This document shows, in pieces, positions 18,118-26,952 of a stretch of 64,000 nt of DNA. The stretch covers positions 62,001 through 126,000 of the forward strand of contig JAOAHD010000007.1 of the NCBI GenBank assembly GCA_026415395.1. The letters are read 5' to 3'. The stretch comes from Candidatus Binatia bacterium. GTDB taxonomy: Bacteria; Desulfobacterota; Binatia; HRBIN30. The notes beneath the pieces are model-generated. The model was not told where the DNA came from, did not search any database, and worked only from the letters and a program-made list of their open reading frames with translations. The translations under genes and the position numbers were made by a program. The stretch's first letter is position 1, and each line of letters starts with the position of its first letter.

Positions 18118-19806
18118 ATGCAGCGTCTTGCACACGTCTTCGTGGTTGTGCTCCTCGCGTTGGCCTTTTGGATGCGCGAGGTGTCGGCGGAGTGGGCGAG
18201 GCGCGCCATGGTGGCGGCGGAGCATCCGCTTGCCGCGCGCGCCGGCAGCGAAGTGTTGCGAGAAGGGGGCAACGTGGTCGATGCGGCGGTGGCGACAGCG
18301 TTTGCAGTGTGCGTGGTCAACCCCTCCTCGTGCGGCATCGGCGGCGGAGGCTTTCTCGTGTATTACCGAGCGAGTGACGGGCAGGCGTTCGCTCTCGATT
18401 TCCGTGAAACCGCGCCGGCGAAACTCCGTCCCGATGCGTTTCTGGTTGACGGCAAGCCGGATCCAAGACGCAGTCAGCGCGGCGGTTTAGCCGTAGGGGT
18501 TCCCGGTGAGGTTGCGGGCTTGACCTTGGCGCACGCGCGCTTTGGCAGGTTGCCGCTGCGTGCCGTGCTCGATCCAGCCATCCGTTTGGCGCGCGATGGC
18601 TTTCCGGTGGGTGATCATCTCGCCAAGGAGATTGCCAAGAATCGAGACGAGCTTGCCGCGGACTCCCGCCTTAGGGGCTGGTTCCTTAAACCCGACGGAA
18701 GCCCGCGCCAGCGGGGCGAGACGATCCGCTTTCCGGAACTTGCGGCAACCCTCGTGCAGATTGCTGAGCACGGGCCCGACGCCTTTTATCGTGGCCCGAT
18801 TGCCGCTGAGATCGTCCGGGCCGTACAAGCGAGTGGCGGAGCGATGACGGAAGAAGACCTCGCCTCGTATGCGCCGAGGTGGCGTGAGCCGCTGGTGGGC
18901 AGTTATCGAGGTCTCCGCATCGTGACCATGCCGCCGCCCAGCTCGGGCGGGGGCGTGCTGCTGGCAGCGTTGGGTATCCTCCGGAGCGACAACTTGCGCA
19001 AGCTCGGGCACAACTCCCCAGAGTATTTGCACCTGCTTGCGGAAACTATGAAACACGTGTTTGCCGATCGCGCGCGGTATTACGGGGACCCGGACTTCGT
19101 TGCGGTGCCACTGTCGCAACTGCTGGATCCCAACCTCACGACGAGCTTGCGGCGGCGGATCGCAGCTACTCACGTCTTGCCGCTCGAGGAATATGGAAGC
19201 CACTTGGGCCAAGCAGCCTCGCCAGCGAGCGACTCGGGCACGGCGCATCTCTCGGTGATCGATGCTGAGGGCAACGCGGTGGCTTGCACGACGACGATCA
19301 ATACCGCATTCGGAGCGATGCTCGTCGCTGGATCGACTGGGATTCTGCTCAACAACGAGATTGACGACTTTGCCGTGGCCCCGAATGCGCCCAATGCCTA
19401 CGGATTGGTGGGTACGGCAGCGAACGCGTTGGCAGGAGGCAAGAGGCCTCTTAGCAGCATGACGCCGACCATTGTGTTGGAAGGAGATCGTGCGGTAGCG
19501 GCGCTCGGGGGGTCGGGCGGACCGATGATCACCAGCGGAGCGCTGCAAGTGTTGCTCAATGTATTCGCGTTTGGTTACAGCGCCGATGCTGCGGTGGCCG
19601 CAGCGCGGATTCACCATCAGTGGCAGCCGCCCGTGCTGCTGGTGGAGCCGCAAATTCGCGCAAGCACGCGCAAGGTGCTTGCACAAAAGGGTCACAGCGT
19701 GAAAGAAGTGCCGACAATGGGAGCTATTCAACTTGTGCGCCGTACCACCCGGGGCTTGGAAGGCGCGGCGGATCCGCGCAAGGGTGGTGCGGCTAGCGGT
19801 TGGTGA
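18118..19806 (+). CDS. ggt: Gamma-glutamyltransferase (exported)
   Basis: 562 residues. A signal peptide (HVFVVVLLALAFW, cleavage near VSA-EW) sends it across the membrane. It cleaves the gamma-glutamyl bond of glutathione and related compounds. Family features are MVAAEHPLAARAGSEVLREG, VVDAAVATAF, the CGIGGGGFLVYY loop and FRETAPA. The autoprocessing site is SGTAHLSVIDAEGN, where Thr375 becomes the N-terminal nucleophile of the small subunit. GSGGPMI binds the glutamyl group. The next gene begins 2 bases after its stop, so they are co-transcribed. A glutamate-cysteine ligase lies at 59.8 kb, consistent with gamma-glutamyl thiol turnover. Confidence 0.94.
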   Translation: MQRLAHVFVVVLLALAFWMREVSAEWARRAMVAAEHPLAARAGSEVLREGGNVVDAAVATAFAVCVVNPSSCGIGGGGFLVYYRASDGQAFALDFRETAPAKLRPDAFLVDGKPDPRRSQRGGLAVGVPGEVAGLTLAHARFGRLPLRAVLDPAIRLARDGFPVGDHLAKEIAKNRDELAADSRLRGWFLKPDGSPRQRGETIRFPELAATLVQIAEHGPDAFYRGPIAAEIVRAVQASGGAMTEEDLASYAPRWREPLVGSYRGLRIVTMPPPSSGGGVLLAALGILRSDNLRKLGHNSPEYLHLLAETMKHVFADRARYYGDPDFVAVPLSQLLDPNLTTSLRRRIAATHVLPLEEYGSHLGQAASPASDSGTAHLSVIDAEGNAVACTTTINTAFGAMLVAGSTGILLNNEIDDFAVAPNAPNAYGLVGTAANALAGGKRPLSSMTPTIVLEGDRAVAALGGSGGPMITSGALQVLLNVFAFGYSADAAVAAARIHHQWQPPVLLVEPQIRASTRKVLAQKGHSVKEVPTMGAIQLVRRTTRGLEGAADPRKGGAASGW

Positions 19807-19808
19807 GC

Positions 19809-20810
19809 ATGGCAAACGGGCTGCAAACACCACCATTGTGGTCGCGCTGGTGGTTTAAAGCTGGGATTAGCGCCGCCGTTCTGGCCTTGTTGTTTTACAA
19901 GGTCGACACCCGCGAACTCGGTGCTGCCCTAAAAGAAATCGACGGAGTGTGGCTTGGGGCGGCGCTCGGCACTTACCTGCTCAGCATGGTGGTAAGCTGC
20001 GTGCGCTGGACCATGCTGGCCCGCCCGCTCGGCTTCAACCAACCATATTCACACTTCTTCGGCTCGTACTTCACAGGCATGTACATGAACCTCTTTGGCG
20101 TCAGCACTGTAGCTGGTGACATTGGCCGTGCGCTGTTCCTTGCCGGCGGACCCGGACGGCGTGCGCTGGCGCTGACTACGGTGCTTGCCGATCGCGGGCT
20201 CGGATTTGTCGTGCTGGTTTGGATCGGAGCGGGGGCCATTATCTTTCAGCCACAGTACAAGATGCCGCTTCCTCTTTACTGGTCGGCGTGGCTGGTGCCG
20301 CCGATTACGTTGCTCGGCTGGCTGTTTGGCCCGCAGCTCGCTGTGCGCGTGCTACCGCCCGGAAACCGCTGGCGTCGGATGGTTGAGGTGGATCTCGTGC
20401 CCTATTGGAACGATGCCAAGTTGTTGCTGGTCACGAGCTTGGTCGCGGCAGTGTTTCACACTCTCCAGATCGTCTCGCAGGTGTTTCTCGGCTTGGGGCT
20501 CGGGCTCAAGCTCCCTTGGTCGTACTACTTTATCTTCGTTCCGGTGGTGAACATTGCTGGCATGGCGCCCGTAACCTTCAGTGGGATCGGGATTCGCGAA
20601 GCGGGATACATTTTCTTTTTGCATCGCATGCGGGTGGACCAGCACGCCGCCATGGCGCTCGGATTGCTGGCAAGCGCGATTGTGCTCGCGTCCGGCCTAG
20701 TCGGCGGTTTGGTCTATTTGTTTTGGTCGGGCCCGCAGCGACCAGCCGCGGAAACCGTGGAAAATGCCGAGGCAGTACCCACACGGCGCGGTGGCTCCGC
20801 CGTGGGATAG
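19809..20810 (+). CDS. LPG-synthase-TM (UPF0104/YbhN) family membrane protein
   Basis: 333 residues from ATG 19809. The GTG and TTG just before it would overlap ggt. About eight membrane helices are evident. The family pattern is present: FYKVDTRELGAALKEID, VVSCVRWTMLARPLG, GMYMNLFGVSTVAGDIGRA, LADRGLGFVVLVW and APVTFSGIGIREAGYIFFL. These proteins share the flippase-like half of MprF and are thought to handle lipid-linked substrates, with no specific substrate known. A polar C-terminal tail (about 35 residues) is variable. It shares a transcription unit with ggt upstream and, probably, the lipocalin-like gene downstream. Confidence 0.88.
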   Translation: MANGLQTPPLWSRWWFKAGISAAVLALLFYKVDTRELGAALKEIDGVWLGAALGTYLLSMVVSCVRWTMLARPLGFNQPYSHFFGSYFTGMYMNLFGVSTVAGDIGRALFLAGGPGRRALALTTVLADRGLGFVVLVWIGAGAIIFQPQYKMPLPLYWSAWLVPPITLLGWLFGPQLAVRVLPPGNRWRRMVEVDLVPYWNDAKLLLVTSLVAAVFHTLQIVSQVFLGLGLGLKLPWSYYFIFVPVVNIAGMAPVTFSGIGIREAGYIFFLHRMRVDQHAAMALGLLASAIVLASGLVGGLVYLFWSGPQRPAAETVENAEAVPTRRGGSAVG

Positions 20811-20833
20811 GAGAGGAACACGGGAGCACCATC

Positions 20834-21850
20834 TTGGCGAGCGACGGCGGAAATCGCGGCATTGAACGGTACCTGGTTGCGCAATACCGGCCTGGCCAGC
20901 GACAGGGACACTACGAGAGCTTCTTCTTTCGAGCGAACCACGCGGAGCGCCCGTTGGCATTCTGGATCCGCTACACGCTGTTTAGTCCCGACGGTGCGCC
21001 TGAACGGGCCATTGGCGAGCTGTGGGGGATTTGGTTCGACGGGGAGCGCGGCCAGCATGTCGCCGTGAAGCGCGAGCTTCCCATTACCGAGTGCCACTTT
21101 GCTCGCGACGACTTCGAAGTCCGCATCGGCGAGGCAGGCTGTCGCACCGGCGCACTTTGGGGCGAGGCAGAGAGTGCGGATGGCCAGTTGCGCTGGCAGC
21201 TTTCCTATTCCGACGGGCAGCCGCCCCTTTTGCTGCTCCCCGCGGCTGCGTACCGGGCGCGGCTCCCACGGGCGAAAAGCCTGGTCGGGGTTCCCCTGGC
21301 TCACTTCGACGGGTGGATCGAGGTCAACAACACTCGTTACGCGATTGCCGACTGGGTCGGAAGCCAAAACCACAATTGGGGTTCCCGACACACCGACAGC
21401 TATGCGTGGGGCCAAGTCGCGGGTTTCGACAACGCGCCGGAATCTTTCCTCGAGGTGGCAACCGCACGCCTAAAGATCGGGGGATTGTGGACACCGGCAT
21501 TCACACCACTGGTGCTGCGCCACGAAGGCAAGGAGTACGCGTTCAGCGGCGCCTGGCAAACCGTCAAGGCACGGGGTGAGTGGGGCTTCTTTCATTGGAG
21601 CTTCACCACGGGCGACGATGCAGTGGCGATTGAGGGCACCATCGAAGCCCCACCGTTGTTGTTTGTCGCTCTGCGATACTATAATCCGCCAGGCGGCGAG
21701 AAGCACTGTCTCAATAGCAAGCTCGCCCGCTGCGAACTCACGCTCACCGAACGTGCTACCGGGGCGCGTCGGGTGTTGCACACGCAGCACCGCGCCGCCT
21801 TCGAAATCCTCACCGACCGGCGCGACCACGGCTTGCGCGTTCGCGTGTGA
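20834..21850 (+). CDS. Lipocalin-like protein (AttH/CrtC-type fold suspected)
   Basis: 338 residues from TTG 20834, with GGGAG 7 bases upstream. The text is rich in beta-strand patterns and paired Trp residues: YESFFFRANHAERPLAFWIR, IGELWGIWFDGERG, PLAHFDGWIEVNN, ADWVGSQNHNWGSRHTDSYA then WGQVAGFD, and GFFHWSFTTGDD. The SQNHNWG-type loop is reminiscent of AttH/hydroxyneurosporene-dehydratase-like lipocalins, which act on hydrophobic substrates such as carotenoids. No carotenoid genes are in the window and there is no signal peptide. The fold assignment is inference. It could equally be a hydroxysteroid or terpene-binding protein. It follows the LPG-synthase-type gene by 23 bases. Confidence 0.55.
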   Translation: MASDGGNRGIERYLVAQYRPGQRQGHYESFFFRANHAERPLAFWIRYTLFSPDGAPERAIGELWGIWFDGERGQHVAVKRELPITECHFARDDFEVRIGEAGCRTGALWGEAESADGQLRWQLSYSDGQPPLLLLPAAAYRARLPRAKSLVGVPLAHFDGWIEVNNTRYAIADWVGSQNHNWGSRHTDSYAWGQVAGFDNAPESFLEVATARLKIGGLWTPAFTPLVLRHEGKEYAFSGAWQTVKARGEWGFFHWSFTTGDDAVAIEGTIEAPPLLFVALRYYNPPGGEKHCLNSKLARCELTLTERATGARRVLHTQHRAAFEILTDRRDHGLRVRV

Positions 21851-22100
21851 TCCGAGCGGGCGCGCTCGCCCCGAGATTCGCTGATGAGAATTCGCGGGGA
21901 TACAATCCTCCGTCGCCGGAGCGATGGGGAGGTCGTTCCCGTGGGGCAGCTCAGGTTGCGCTGGCGTCGGGGAAAGCGCGCCTGCATCGAGGTTCGGTGA
22001 GGGATTGCACAGCCAGTTTAGGGGTACGCTGGACTGCCGTGCCAGGGCGCGCCGGTACCGTTGGCTTTACGCACGGCCTGGCGCATTTTATAAGCGCCGC

Positions 22101-22742
22101 ATGGTCAGTCACCGCCGGCAGCGCCGCACCCAGGCACAACGGCGGGCCGAAGCCCGCGAGCGCTTGTTGCAGGCAACCATCGAGTGTCTGTACGAACTCG
22201 GCTATCGCCGCACGAGTACGACCGAGATTGCCCGCCGGGCTGGTCTCTCCCACGGGGGGCGGCTCCATCACTTCCCGACGAAAATCTCTCTGGTCACCAC
22301 GGCTGTCGAGCACCTCATTCACCGCCGGCGTGACGATCTAGTGGCTGCCATTCAAGCCTTGCCCGCCGGGGCAGACCCCCTCGATGCCGCGATCGACGTC
22401 ATTTGGCAGCTCTTCCAGGGGCCCGAGTTCTTTGCGTGGCTCGAGCTCGCGGTGGCTGCTCGCACGGATGCAGAGCTTCGCCCAGTGGTCGGTGACTTGT
22501 CGCGCCGGTTTGCGGAAACGATCGAGGCCACGTTTCTACAGCTCTTTCCACCGCGCCACGCCCCCGAGACACTCTATTCGGCGGTCCCCGCGTTTGTGGT
22601 CGCATTTTTCCAAGGGCTCGCGCTGGACAACGAAATTCTCGGCCACAACCAACGCACCGAAGCCACGCTGCAACTGCTGAAGGAGATTTCCCGCTCTCTC
22701 GCGCCCCGCTTCCTCGGTTGGACAACGCGCAGCGGGTACTGA
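22101..22742 (+). CDS. TetR/AcrR-family transcriptional regulator
   Basis: 213 residues from ATG 22101. The frame is open to 21924 but the domain begins here. The N-terminal helix-turn-helix reads ATIECLYELGYRRTSTTEIA and RRAGLSHGGRLHHFPTKISL, the standard TetR layout with HFPTK in the recognition helix region. The C-terminal part (FFAWLELAVAARTDAELRPV, FFQGLALDNEILG) is a ligand/dimer domain of unknown specificity. No drug pump lies next to it. The closest candidate targets are the membrane/lipocalin genes upstream or the acyl-CoA synthetase at 24.2 kb. Confidence 0.9.
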   Translation: MVSHRRQRRTQAQRRAEARERLLQATIECLYELGYRRTSTTEIARRAGLSHGGRLHHFPTKISLVTTAVEHLIHRRRDDLVAAIQALPAGADPLDAAIDVIWQLFQGPEFFAWLELAVAARTDAELRPVVGDLSRRFAETIEATFLQLFPPRHAPETLYSAVPAFVVAFFQGLALDNEILGHNQRTEATLQLLKEISRSLAPRFLGWTTRSGY

Positions 22743-23073
22743 TCCGAAAAGAATGCAGGCTGCGGCCAAAATCTGGAAACGGGAGCCGTCAAGGACAGCT
22801 TGACCTGTAGCGCTGAGAGAAGAACCCTTGAAGGCGCGATGGTTTTCGCCGGAGCCGTTGGGCTTCGTCTTTCCCTCCAGGCGTGAGCGTGTGTCGTGAA
22901 CACGGTTTTCGCTCCCGAGAGGTCGCAGTCCTAGGCGAGGAAAGAGCGCCGCCGGCGCATCCTGGCCATGAACATGAGCGAGCCAACCGCAGCCCCGGCG
23001 TTTCGTTGTGGAGAGTTCCCGCGGATGGTTCCGAGGCCACCCGATTTGTGGATTGAATAGGTTTCGGAAGGGG
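22743..23073. other. 330-bp spacer after tetR
   Basis: No gene supported. A minus-strand frame ending near 22930 reads VGSLMFMARMRRRRSFLA, which superficially resembles a membrane-anchor tail, but a stop lies about 45 codons upstream with nothing recognisable between. Confidence 0.4.
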
Positions 23074-23783
23074 GTGGTTATTGAAAAACGGGATCTGGCT
23101 AAGTGTGAGCGCTCGCTCTTTTGTTTGGGATACGGCTTTGGCCCAAGCGTGGCGATGATGGGCTGTGCGGAACTATTCCAGTTGAGCCAGGGGGGGCCGG
23201 TTCAAACCCAGAGCAGAAGAACCTGACGGGGCATTCGCTTCACCCAAAATGAATTTCTCGGAAATCGCCGCTGTTTGTACATTTCCGTTCTTCACGAAAA
23301 GTAGTGAAAATGATCAATTTGCAGATTTGATTAACAGGGGCTTTGCCAGCGCCGTGCAAAGCCGCCAAGGGAGCGCCTGGAGGGTTCACACGCGCCGCGA
23401 TGTCCTTACTTTGATTAATTTTGGAGGCCACGGCCAAGCGTACAAACAGCTTCAGGCAGACCACAGCATTTGGACCCATCTTGACTGCCCCGACGAAACA
23501 ATTCCTTAGGGAGCGTCAAAGCAAGCATGGAATCGACACGGTTCTGATCGGCTCGTATCACATTGGCGTTCAGCGGCAACCTCAGACACTTGCCACTGGA
23601 CAGATGATCATTGTGGAGATTCCAGTGTACACGGTGCGCATGCACCTGTACTCGGTCGAAGCTGATGACTTGTGGTGGCGCGCAAAAATTACTCGGATGG
23701 GCACAATGCAGCGAGCCTCGCGGGTGATTATTACTGAGAGTTTGGCCGCGCACATTGGGAAAGGCCGATTGCTCAATCTATGA
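23074..23783 (+). pseudogene. Lipoprotein of FlgO/CsgG/GNA1162-like type, broken by two frameshifts
   Basis: Three consecutive frames read as one protein. Frame 1 gives a short signal-like segment ending in a lipobox-like VAMMGC. After a seven-G run (23190-23196) the coding text moves one frame (EEPDGAFASPKMNFSEIAA, DQFADLINRGFASAV, HTRRDVLTLINFGG). At a four-C run (23488-23491) it moves again (QFLRERQSKHGIDTVLIGSY, VEIPVYTVRMHLYSVEADDL, ASRVIITESLAAHIGKGRLL). Removing one base from each run gives a single open frame to TGA 23783. The GxDTVLIGSY and YxVRMxLY patterns resemble lipoproteins of outer-membrane assembly families, a tentative match. GTG 23074 as start is a guess. Either a recent pseudogene or two homopolymer overcalls. 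Confidence 0.5.
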
Positions 23784-24175
23784 AGCGACGTTTTCGGGCC
23801 GCGCCCAGGGCGTTCTAGCAACGCAGGTCTTGGGGCGGACGCAAGGTGTAGCCTCTCAACTTGCATCCTGACGTTTGCCAAAAGTTGCTGGATACCCATA
23901 TATTTTGCGGGGGCTTTTAAAGAGGTTTCTCTCCTCGCCAACGGCACCCTTCGTGCCCGGGTGCTCCGAGACGACCATTCGCGGGGGCCGTTCAGCAAAG
24001 GGGGCGCGGCAAGTTGCCCGCCCCCAGCCGTGGCCACAACTCTTCTAGTGCTTCCTACGATGGCAGAACTTTGCTGGTCCGGCCGTGGCTGCTGCCGGAC
24101 ATTAGAGGGGCATCTGCGCTGCGTAGGCTCCGACCTTTCGATCACGCTCGTGGGGATGTCGAGATCGCGGAGGCG
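23784..24175. other. 390-bp spacer between the broken lipoprotein and the acyl-CoA synthetase
   Basis: No gene supported on either strand. It holds the candidate terminator at 24000-24025. The remainder is unremarkable. Confidence 0.4.
24000..24025 (-). terminator. Candidate terminator of the acyl-CoA synthetase gene
   Basis: GGGGGCG (24000-24006) pairs with CGCCCCC (24019-24025), with GGCAA/TTGCC inside and one bulged C. On the minus strand the stem is followed by TTT. It lies about 150 bases beyond the stop of the minus-strand gene. Confidence 0.4.
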
Positions 24176-25954
24176 TCACAATTTCCGTTCGCCACGGAGG
24201 ATCGCTTCGTAGATGTCTGCCGTGAGGGGCACATACGCGCGCGCATCGTCGTCACGCACGAACAAGGGATCAGTGACCTCGCGCGGATTGAAGCCTTGGC
24301 GTTGCAGTTCGAGTTTGCGTTGTTTGAGGGTGCCGGTCACGTCCATTTCCGCCACCAGCCGTACGAAGAGCGGGCGCGCGTACGGAGGCAACACTTCCGC
24401 GGTGGCATAAAAGGCGCGGCCATCGAACGACTCACCGGGAAACAAGACCACTGCTGCCATTCCGGCTCGGCCTTCGCGGCCAGGGACCGCCACGCCGTAC
24501 ACGTTGGTTTCGCTCACTCCGGGAGCACGGTTGAGGATGAGGGCGACCTCTTGCGTGGCAACGTTTTCTCCCTTCCAGCGGAAGGTGTCTCCGATGCGGT
24601 CGACAAAGTAATAGTAGTAGTCCTCGTCGCGGCGCAGCAGATCCCCACTGCGGAAGTAGGCATCCCCGGCCTCGAAGGCATCGCGCACGATTTTGCGTTC
24701 GCTGGCCTCGCGGTCGGTGTAGCCGTCGTACGGCATGGGCCCGCCGCGAGCGATGCGGCCGAGGAGCTCGCCGGGTTCGTGGGGGCTGCACTCGACGAGG
24801 AAGCCATCCGGACCACGCACGAGTTCCCCGCGCTCTACGTCGTAGCGTGCAAGCTTGTAGCGATGATGCTGAAAGGGATGGGCGCGCCCCACCGAGCCGA
24901 CCCGGCCGCGTAGGTTGATGAGGGCAATGTTGCCCTCGGTTGCGCCGTACATCTCCACGATGCGAGGAATTCCAAAGCGCTGCTGGAAGGCCTCCCAAAT
25001 GTCCGGGCGCAATCCTGCTCCGACCGCAAGTCGCAGGCGGTGTTGCCGGTCTTCCGGCCGTTCTGGTTGCCGCAGCAGGTAGCGACAGAGCTCGCCGACG
25101 TACACGAACGCTGTGGCGTCGTGGCGGATCACATCGTCGAGGAAAGCGCTCGCGCTAAAGCGACGGCGGGAAGCGAAGCCGGCTCCAGCACGAAGTGCGA
25201 CAGAAAAACCCACAAAGTTGCTCTCGCCGTGATAAAGCGGCAGCGGCGCATAGATCACATCGTCGGAGCCGATGGCGAGGAGTGCCGACAGTCCGAGACC
25301 GCCCATCATAAAGCGGGAATGTCGGACCACCGCAGCCTTGGGAAATCCTGTCGTCCCCGATGTGTAGATGTAGAGGAAAACGTCCTTTCCGCGGACGTTG
25401 GCCAGTTGGGGTTCGTGCGTGTCTGCGGCCTGCAGTGCCTTTTCCAAAGGCTCGACATGGGGCGGCAGCGCAGGTGCTCTTCCTAGTGCCCAGATTGTGT
25501 ACTGTGCGGCCTCGGGGAGATCCACCAGAGCTGGCAAACAGGCCTCGTCGACAAGCACGTGCCGCGCACCGGACACGCGCAGCACATGCGCAAGCGGCTC
25601 TCCACGCAAGTGTGTGTTCAGCAACGCACCAATGGCGCCGCGCTTGGCCACTGCTCCTTCGGCAAACAAAAACGCCGGGCTGTTTTCCATCAAAATGCAC
25701 ACCGGTTCCCCCACCGACACGCCTGCCTCTCGCAGGACCCAAGTCCAGCGATTTACCTGCTCGTTGTATTCCGCAAACGAGACGAGCTCGCGTTCAAAGC
25801 GGAGAAACACCCGCTCCCCGTGCTGCTCCGCCTGCTCGCGCGCCAACACACCGAGGGTTTCCCGTCCTTCAGGCCCGCAGCGTCGCAACGCCCGCCCAAG
25901 GCGGAAGAGCACTGGGAGCTCGCGCAGATCCTCCCACAGCAGGCGCCAGTTCAT
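24176..25954 (-). CDS. Long/very-long-chain acyl-CoA synthetase (FATP-like AMP-binding)
   Basis: 592 residues from ATG 25954. The frame extends 65 codons further without conservation. ANL-superfamily signatures: the P-loop YIYTSGTTGFPKAAVV, EMYGATEGN, YFRSGDLLRRDEDYYYYFVD, RIGDTFRWKGENVAT and the C-terminal catalytic-lysine region DVTGTLKQRKLELQRQGF. The N-terminus LREAGVSVGEPVCILMENSP and FLFAEGAVAKRGAIGALLNT match fatty-acid transport protein types, which activate long or very long chain acids, or bile-acid/steroid-like acids, to CoA thioesters. No beta-oxidation genes are next to it. It is monocistronic and divergent from def. Confidence 0.88.
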   Translation of the reverse strand: MNWRLLWEDLRELPVLFRLGRALRRCGPEGRETLGVLAREQAEQHGERVFLRFERELVSFAEYNEQVNRWTWVLREAGVSVGEPVCILMENSPAFLFAEGAVAKRGAIGALLNTHLRGEPLAHVLRVSGARHVLVDEACLPALVDLPEAAQYTIWALGRAPALPPHVEPLEKALQAADTHEPQLANVRGKDVFLYIYTSGTTGFPKAAVVRHSRFMMGGLGLSALLAIGSDDVIYAPLPLYHGESNFVGFSVALRAGAGFASRRRFSASAFLDDVIRHDATAFVYVGELCRYLLRQPERPEDRQHRLRLAVGAGLRPDIWEAFQQRFGIPRIVEMYGATEGNIALINLRGRVGSVGRAHPFQHHRYKLARYDVERGELVRGPDGFLVECSPHEPGELLGRIARGGPMPYDGYTDREASERKIVRDAFEAGDAYFRSGDLLRRDEDYYYYFVDRIGDTFRWKGENVATQEVALILNRAPGVSETNVYGVAVPGREGRAGMAAVVLFPGESFDGRAFYATAEVLPPYARPLFVRLVAEMDVTGTLKQRKLELQRQGFNPREVTDPLFVRDDDARAYVPLTADIYEAILRGERKL

Positions 25955-26152
25955 GTGCGCGCGCTTACCTAGGGCAGATGGCAACCGCAAGCCGGAGCCA
26001 ACGACGAGAGGACGCCAGTCCGCTCCCCTCGAGCCGGCCCTGGTCTGCCGTTTCGGCACATTGTGTTCCGGGCGTGTGCTCAAGGCCGCGCTCCCGAGCT
26101 CTACAGCGTCAGTGTGCTGGCACACGGTTGCCGCCTGCGGTATGGCCAAGTC

Positions 26153-26701
26153 ATGGCCATTCTCAAAGTTGCGCGCTTAGGGCACCCAGTGTTGCGGCAA
26201 GTCGCCGCCGCTGTAACCAGTGCAGAGATTGCCCGGCCAGAAACCCAACGACTGATCGACGACATGGTGGAGACCATGATTGAGTACGACGGGGTCGGGC
26301 TCGCAGCACCGCAAGTGCACGTCAGTAAACAAATCGCGGTTTATGCCGTGGAATCGAATCCGCGCTACCCGCACGCGCCCTCGATCCCATTAACGGTGCT
26401 CATCAATCCGCGCGTCACGCCGCTGGGTGAGGAGCAAGAGGAGGATTGGGAAGGATGCCTCAGCATTCCCGAGCTGCGGGGCAGAGTGCCGCGTTTTGCC
26501 CGGCTGCGCGTGGAGGCGTTTGACCGCCACGGGAAGCGAATCGAGTATACGGCCGAAGGCTTTCATGCGCGGGTGCTCCAACACGAAATGGATCATTTGC
26601 TCGGCCGGGTGTACCTGGATCGCATGCGCTCATTCGAGTCGCTGTCCTTTCTCCGCGAGTTTTTTCGCTACCATGCGGGGCGCGGTTCCACGAGCGAGTG
26701 A
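26153..26701 (+). CDS. def: Peptide deformylase
   Basis: 182 residues from ATG 26153. All three deformylase motifs are intact: GVGLAAPQ (motif 1), EGCLSIPE (motif 2, Cys metal ligand) and LQHEMDHLLG (motif 3, HExxH). The enzyme removes formyl groups from nascent protein N-termini and is Fe2+-dependent in most bacteria. The insert between motifs 1 and 2 (SNPRYPHAPSIPLTVLINP) marks a type 1-like but slightly extended variant. No fmt gene adjoins. The upstream frame (to 26063) overlaps the divergent region and is not needed. Confidence 0.96.
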   Translation: MAILKVARLGHPVLRQVAAAVTSAEIARPETQRLIDDMVETMIEYDGVGLAAPQVHVSKQIAVYAVESNPRYPHAPSIPLTVLINPRVTPLGEEQEEDWEGCLSIPELRGRVPRFARLRVEAFDRHGKRIEYTAEGFHARVLQHEMDHLLGRVYLDRMRSFESLSFLREFFRYHAGRGSTSE

Positions 26702-26852
26702 AGCCAGCAGCGCAGGCCTTCCGCAGTGCCTTGCGCTCTGCTGTGCAGTATAACACCCAGTGGTCAAAGCACTGCGTGCCGGAAATGACAGCGCTGATTT
26801 TGGTTGCAGCGGAGACGGCCCTGCCTCGAGTGCGTCAGGAAGCTCAGTAATG

Positions 26853-26866
26853 GTCACGAACGTGAC
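26853..26866. promoter_or_regulatory. Candidate operator upstream of the pilin operon
   Basis: GTCACG-AA-CGTGAC, a perfect 6+6 inverted repeat with a 2-bp centre, 87 bases before the first prepilin gene. A dimeric regulator could bind here, and CRP-like and other families use such spacing. No evidence names the protein. Confidence 0.4.
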
Positions 26867-26892
26867 ACGAAGACCCCTCGAGCGGTACGCGA

Positions 26893-26920
26893 GCTTTCTG
26901 AAACCGTGATTTCAGAAGGC
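26893..26920. other. Stem-loop in the leader of the pilin operon
   Basis: GCTTTCTGAAA (26893-26903) pairs with TTTCAGAAGGC (26910-26920), 11 pairs including one G-T, around a 6-base loop. It ends 32 bases before the FimT-type start and lacks a T run, so a leader RNA structure or a protein site is more likely than termination. Confidence 0.4.
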
Positions 26921-26952
26921 GTAGCCCGTTTTCTGCATGGGCTGATGCTGTC

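Noticed and set aside
22850-22985. Membrane-anchor-like tail on the minus strand
   Set aside because: Only about 45 codons to an upstream stop, with nothing recognisable before the Arg-rich end.
23181-23215. tRNA-like T-arm (GGTTCAAACCC)
   Set aside because: No acceptor, D or anticodon stems can be formed around it. It lies in the broken lipoprotein gene.
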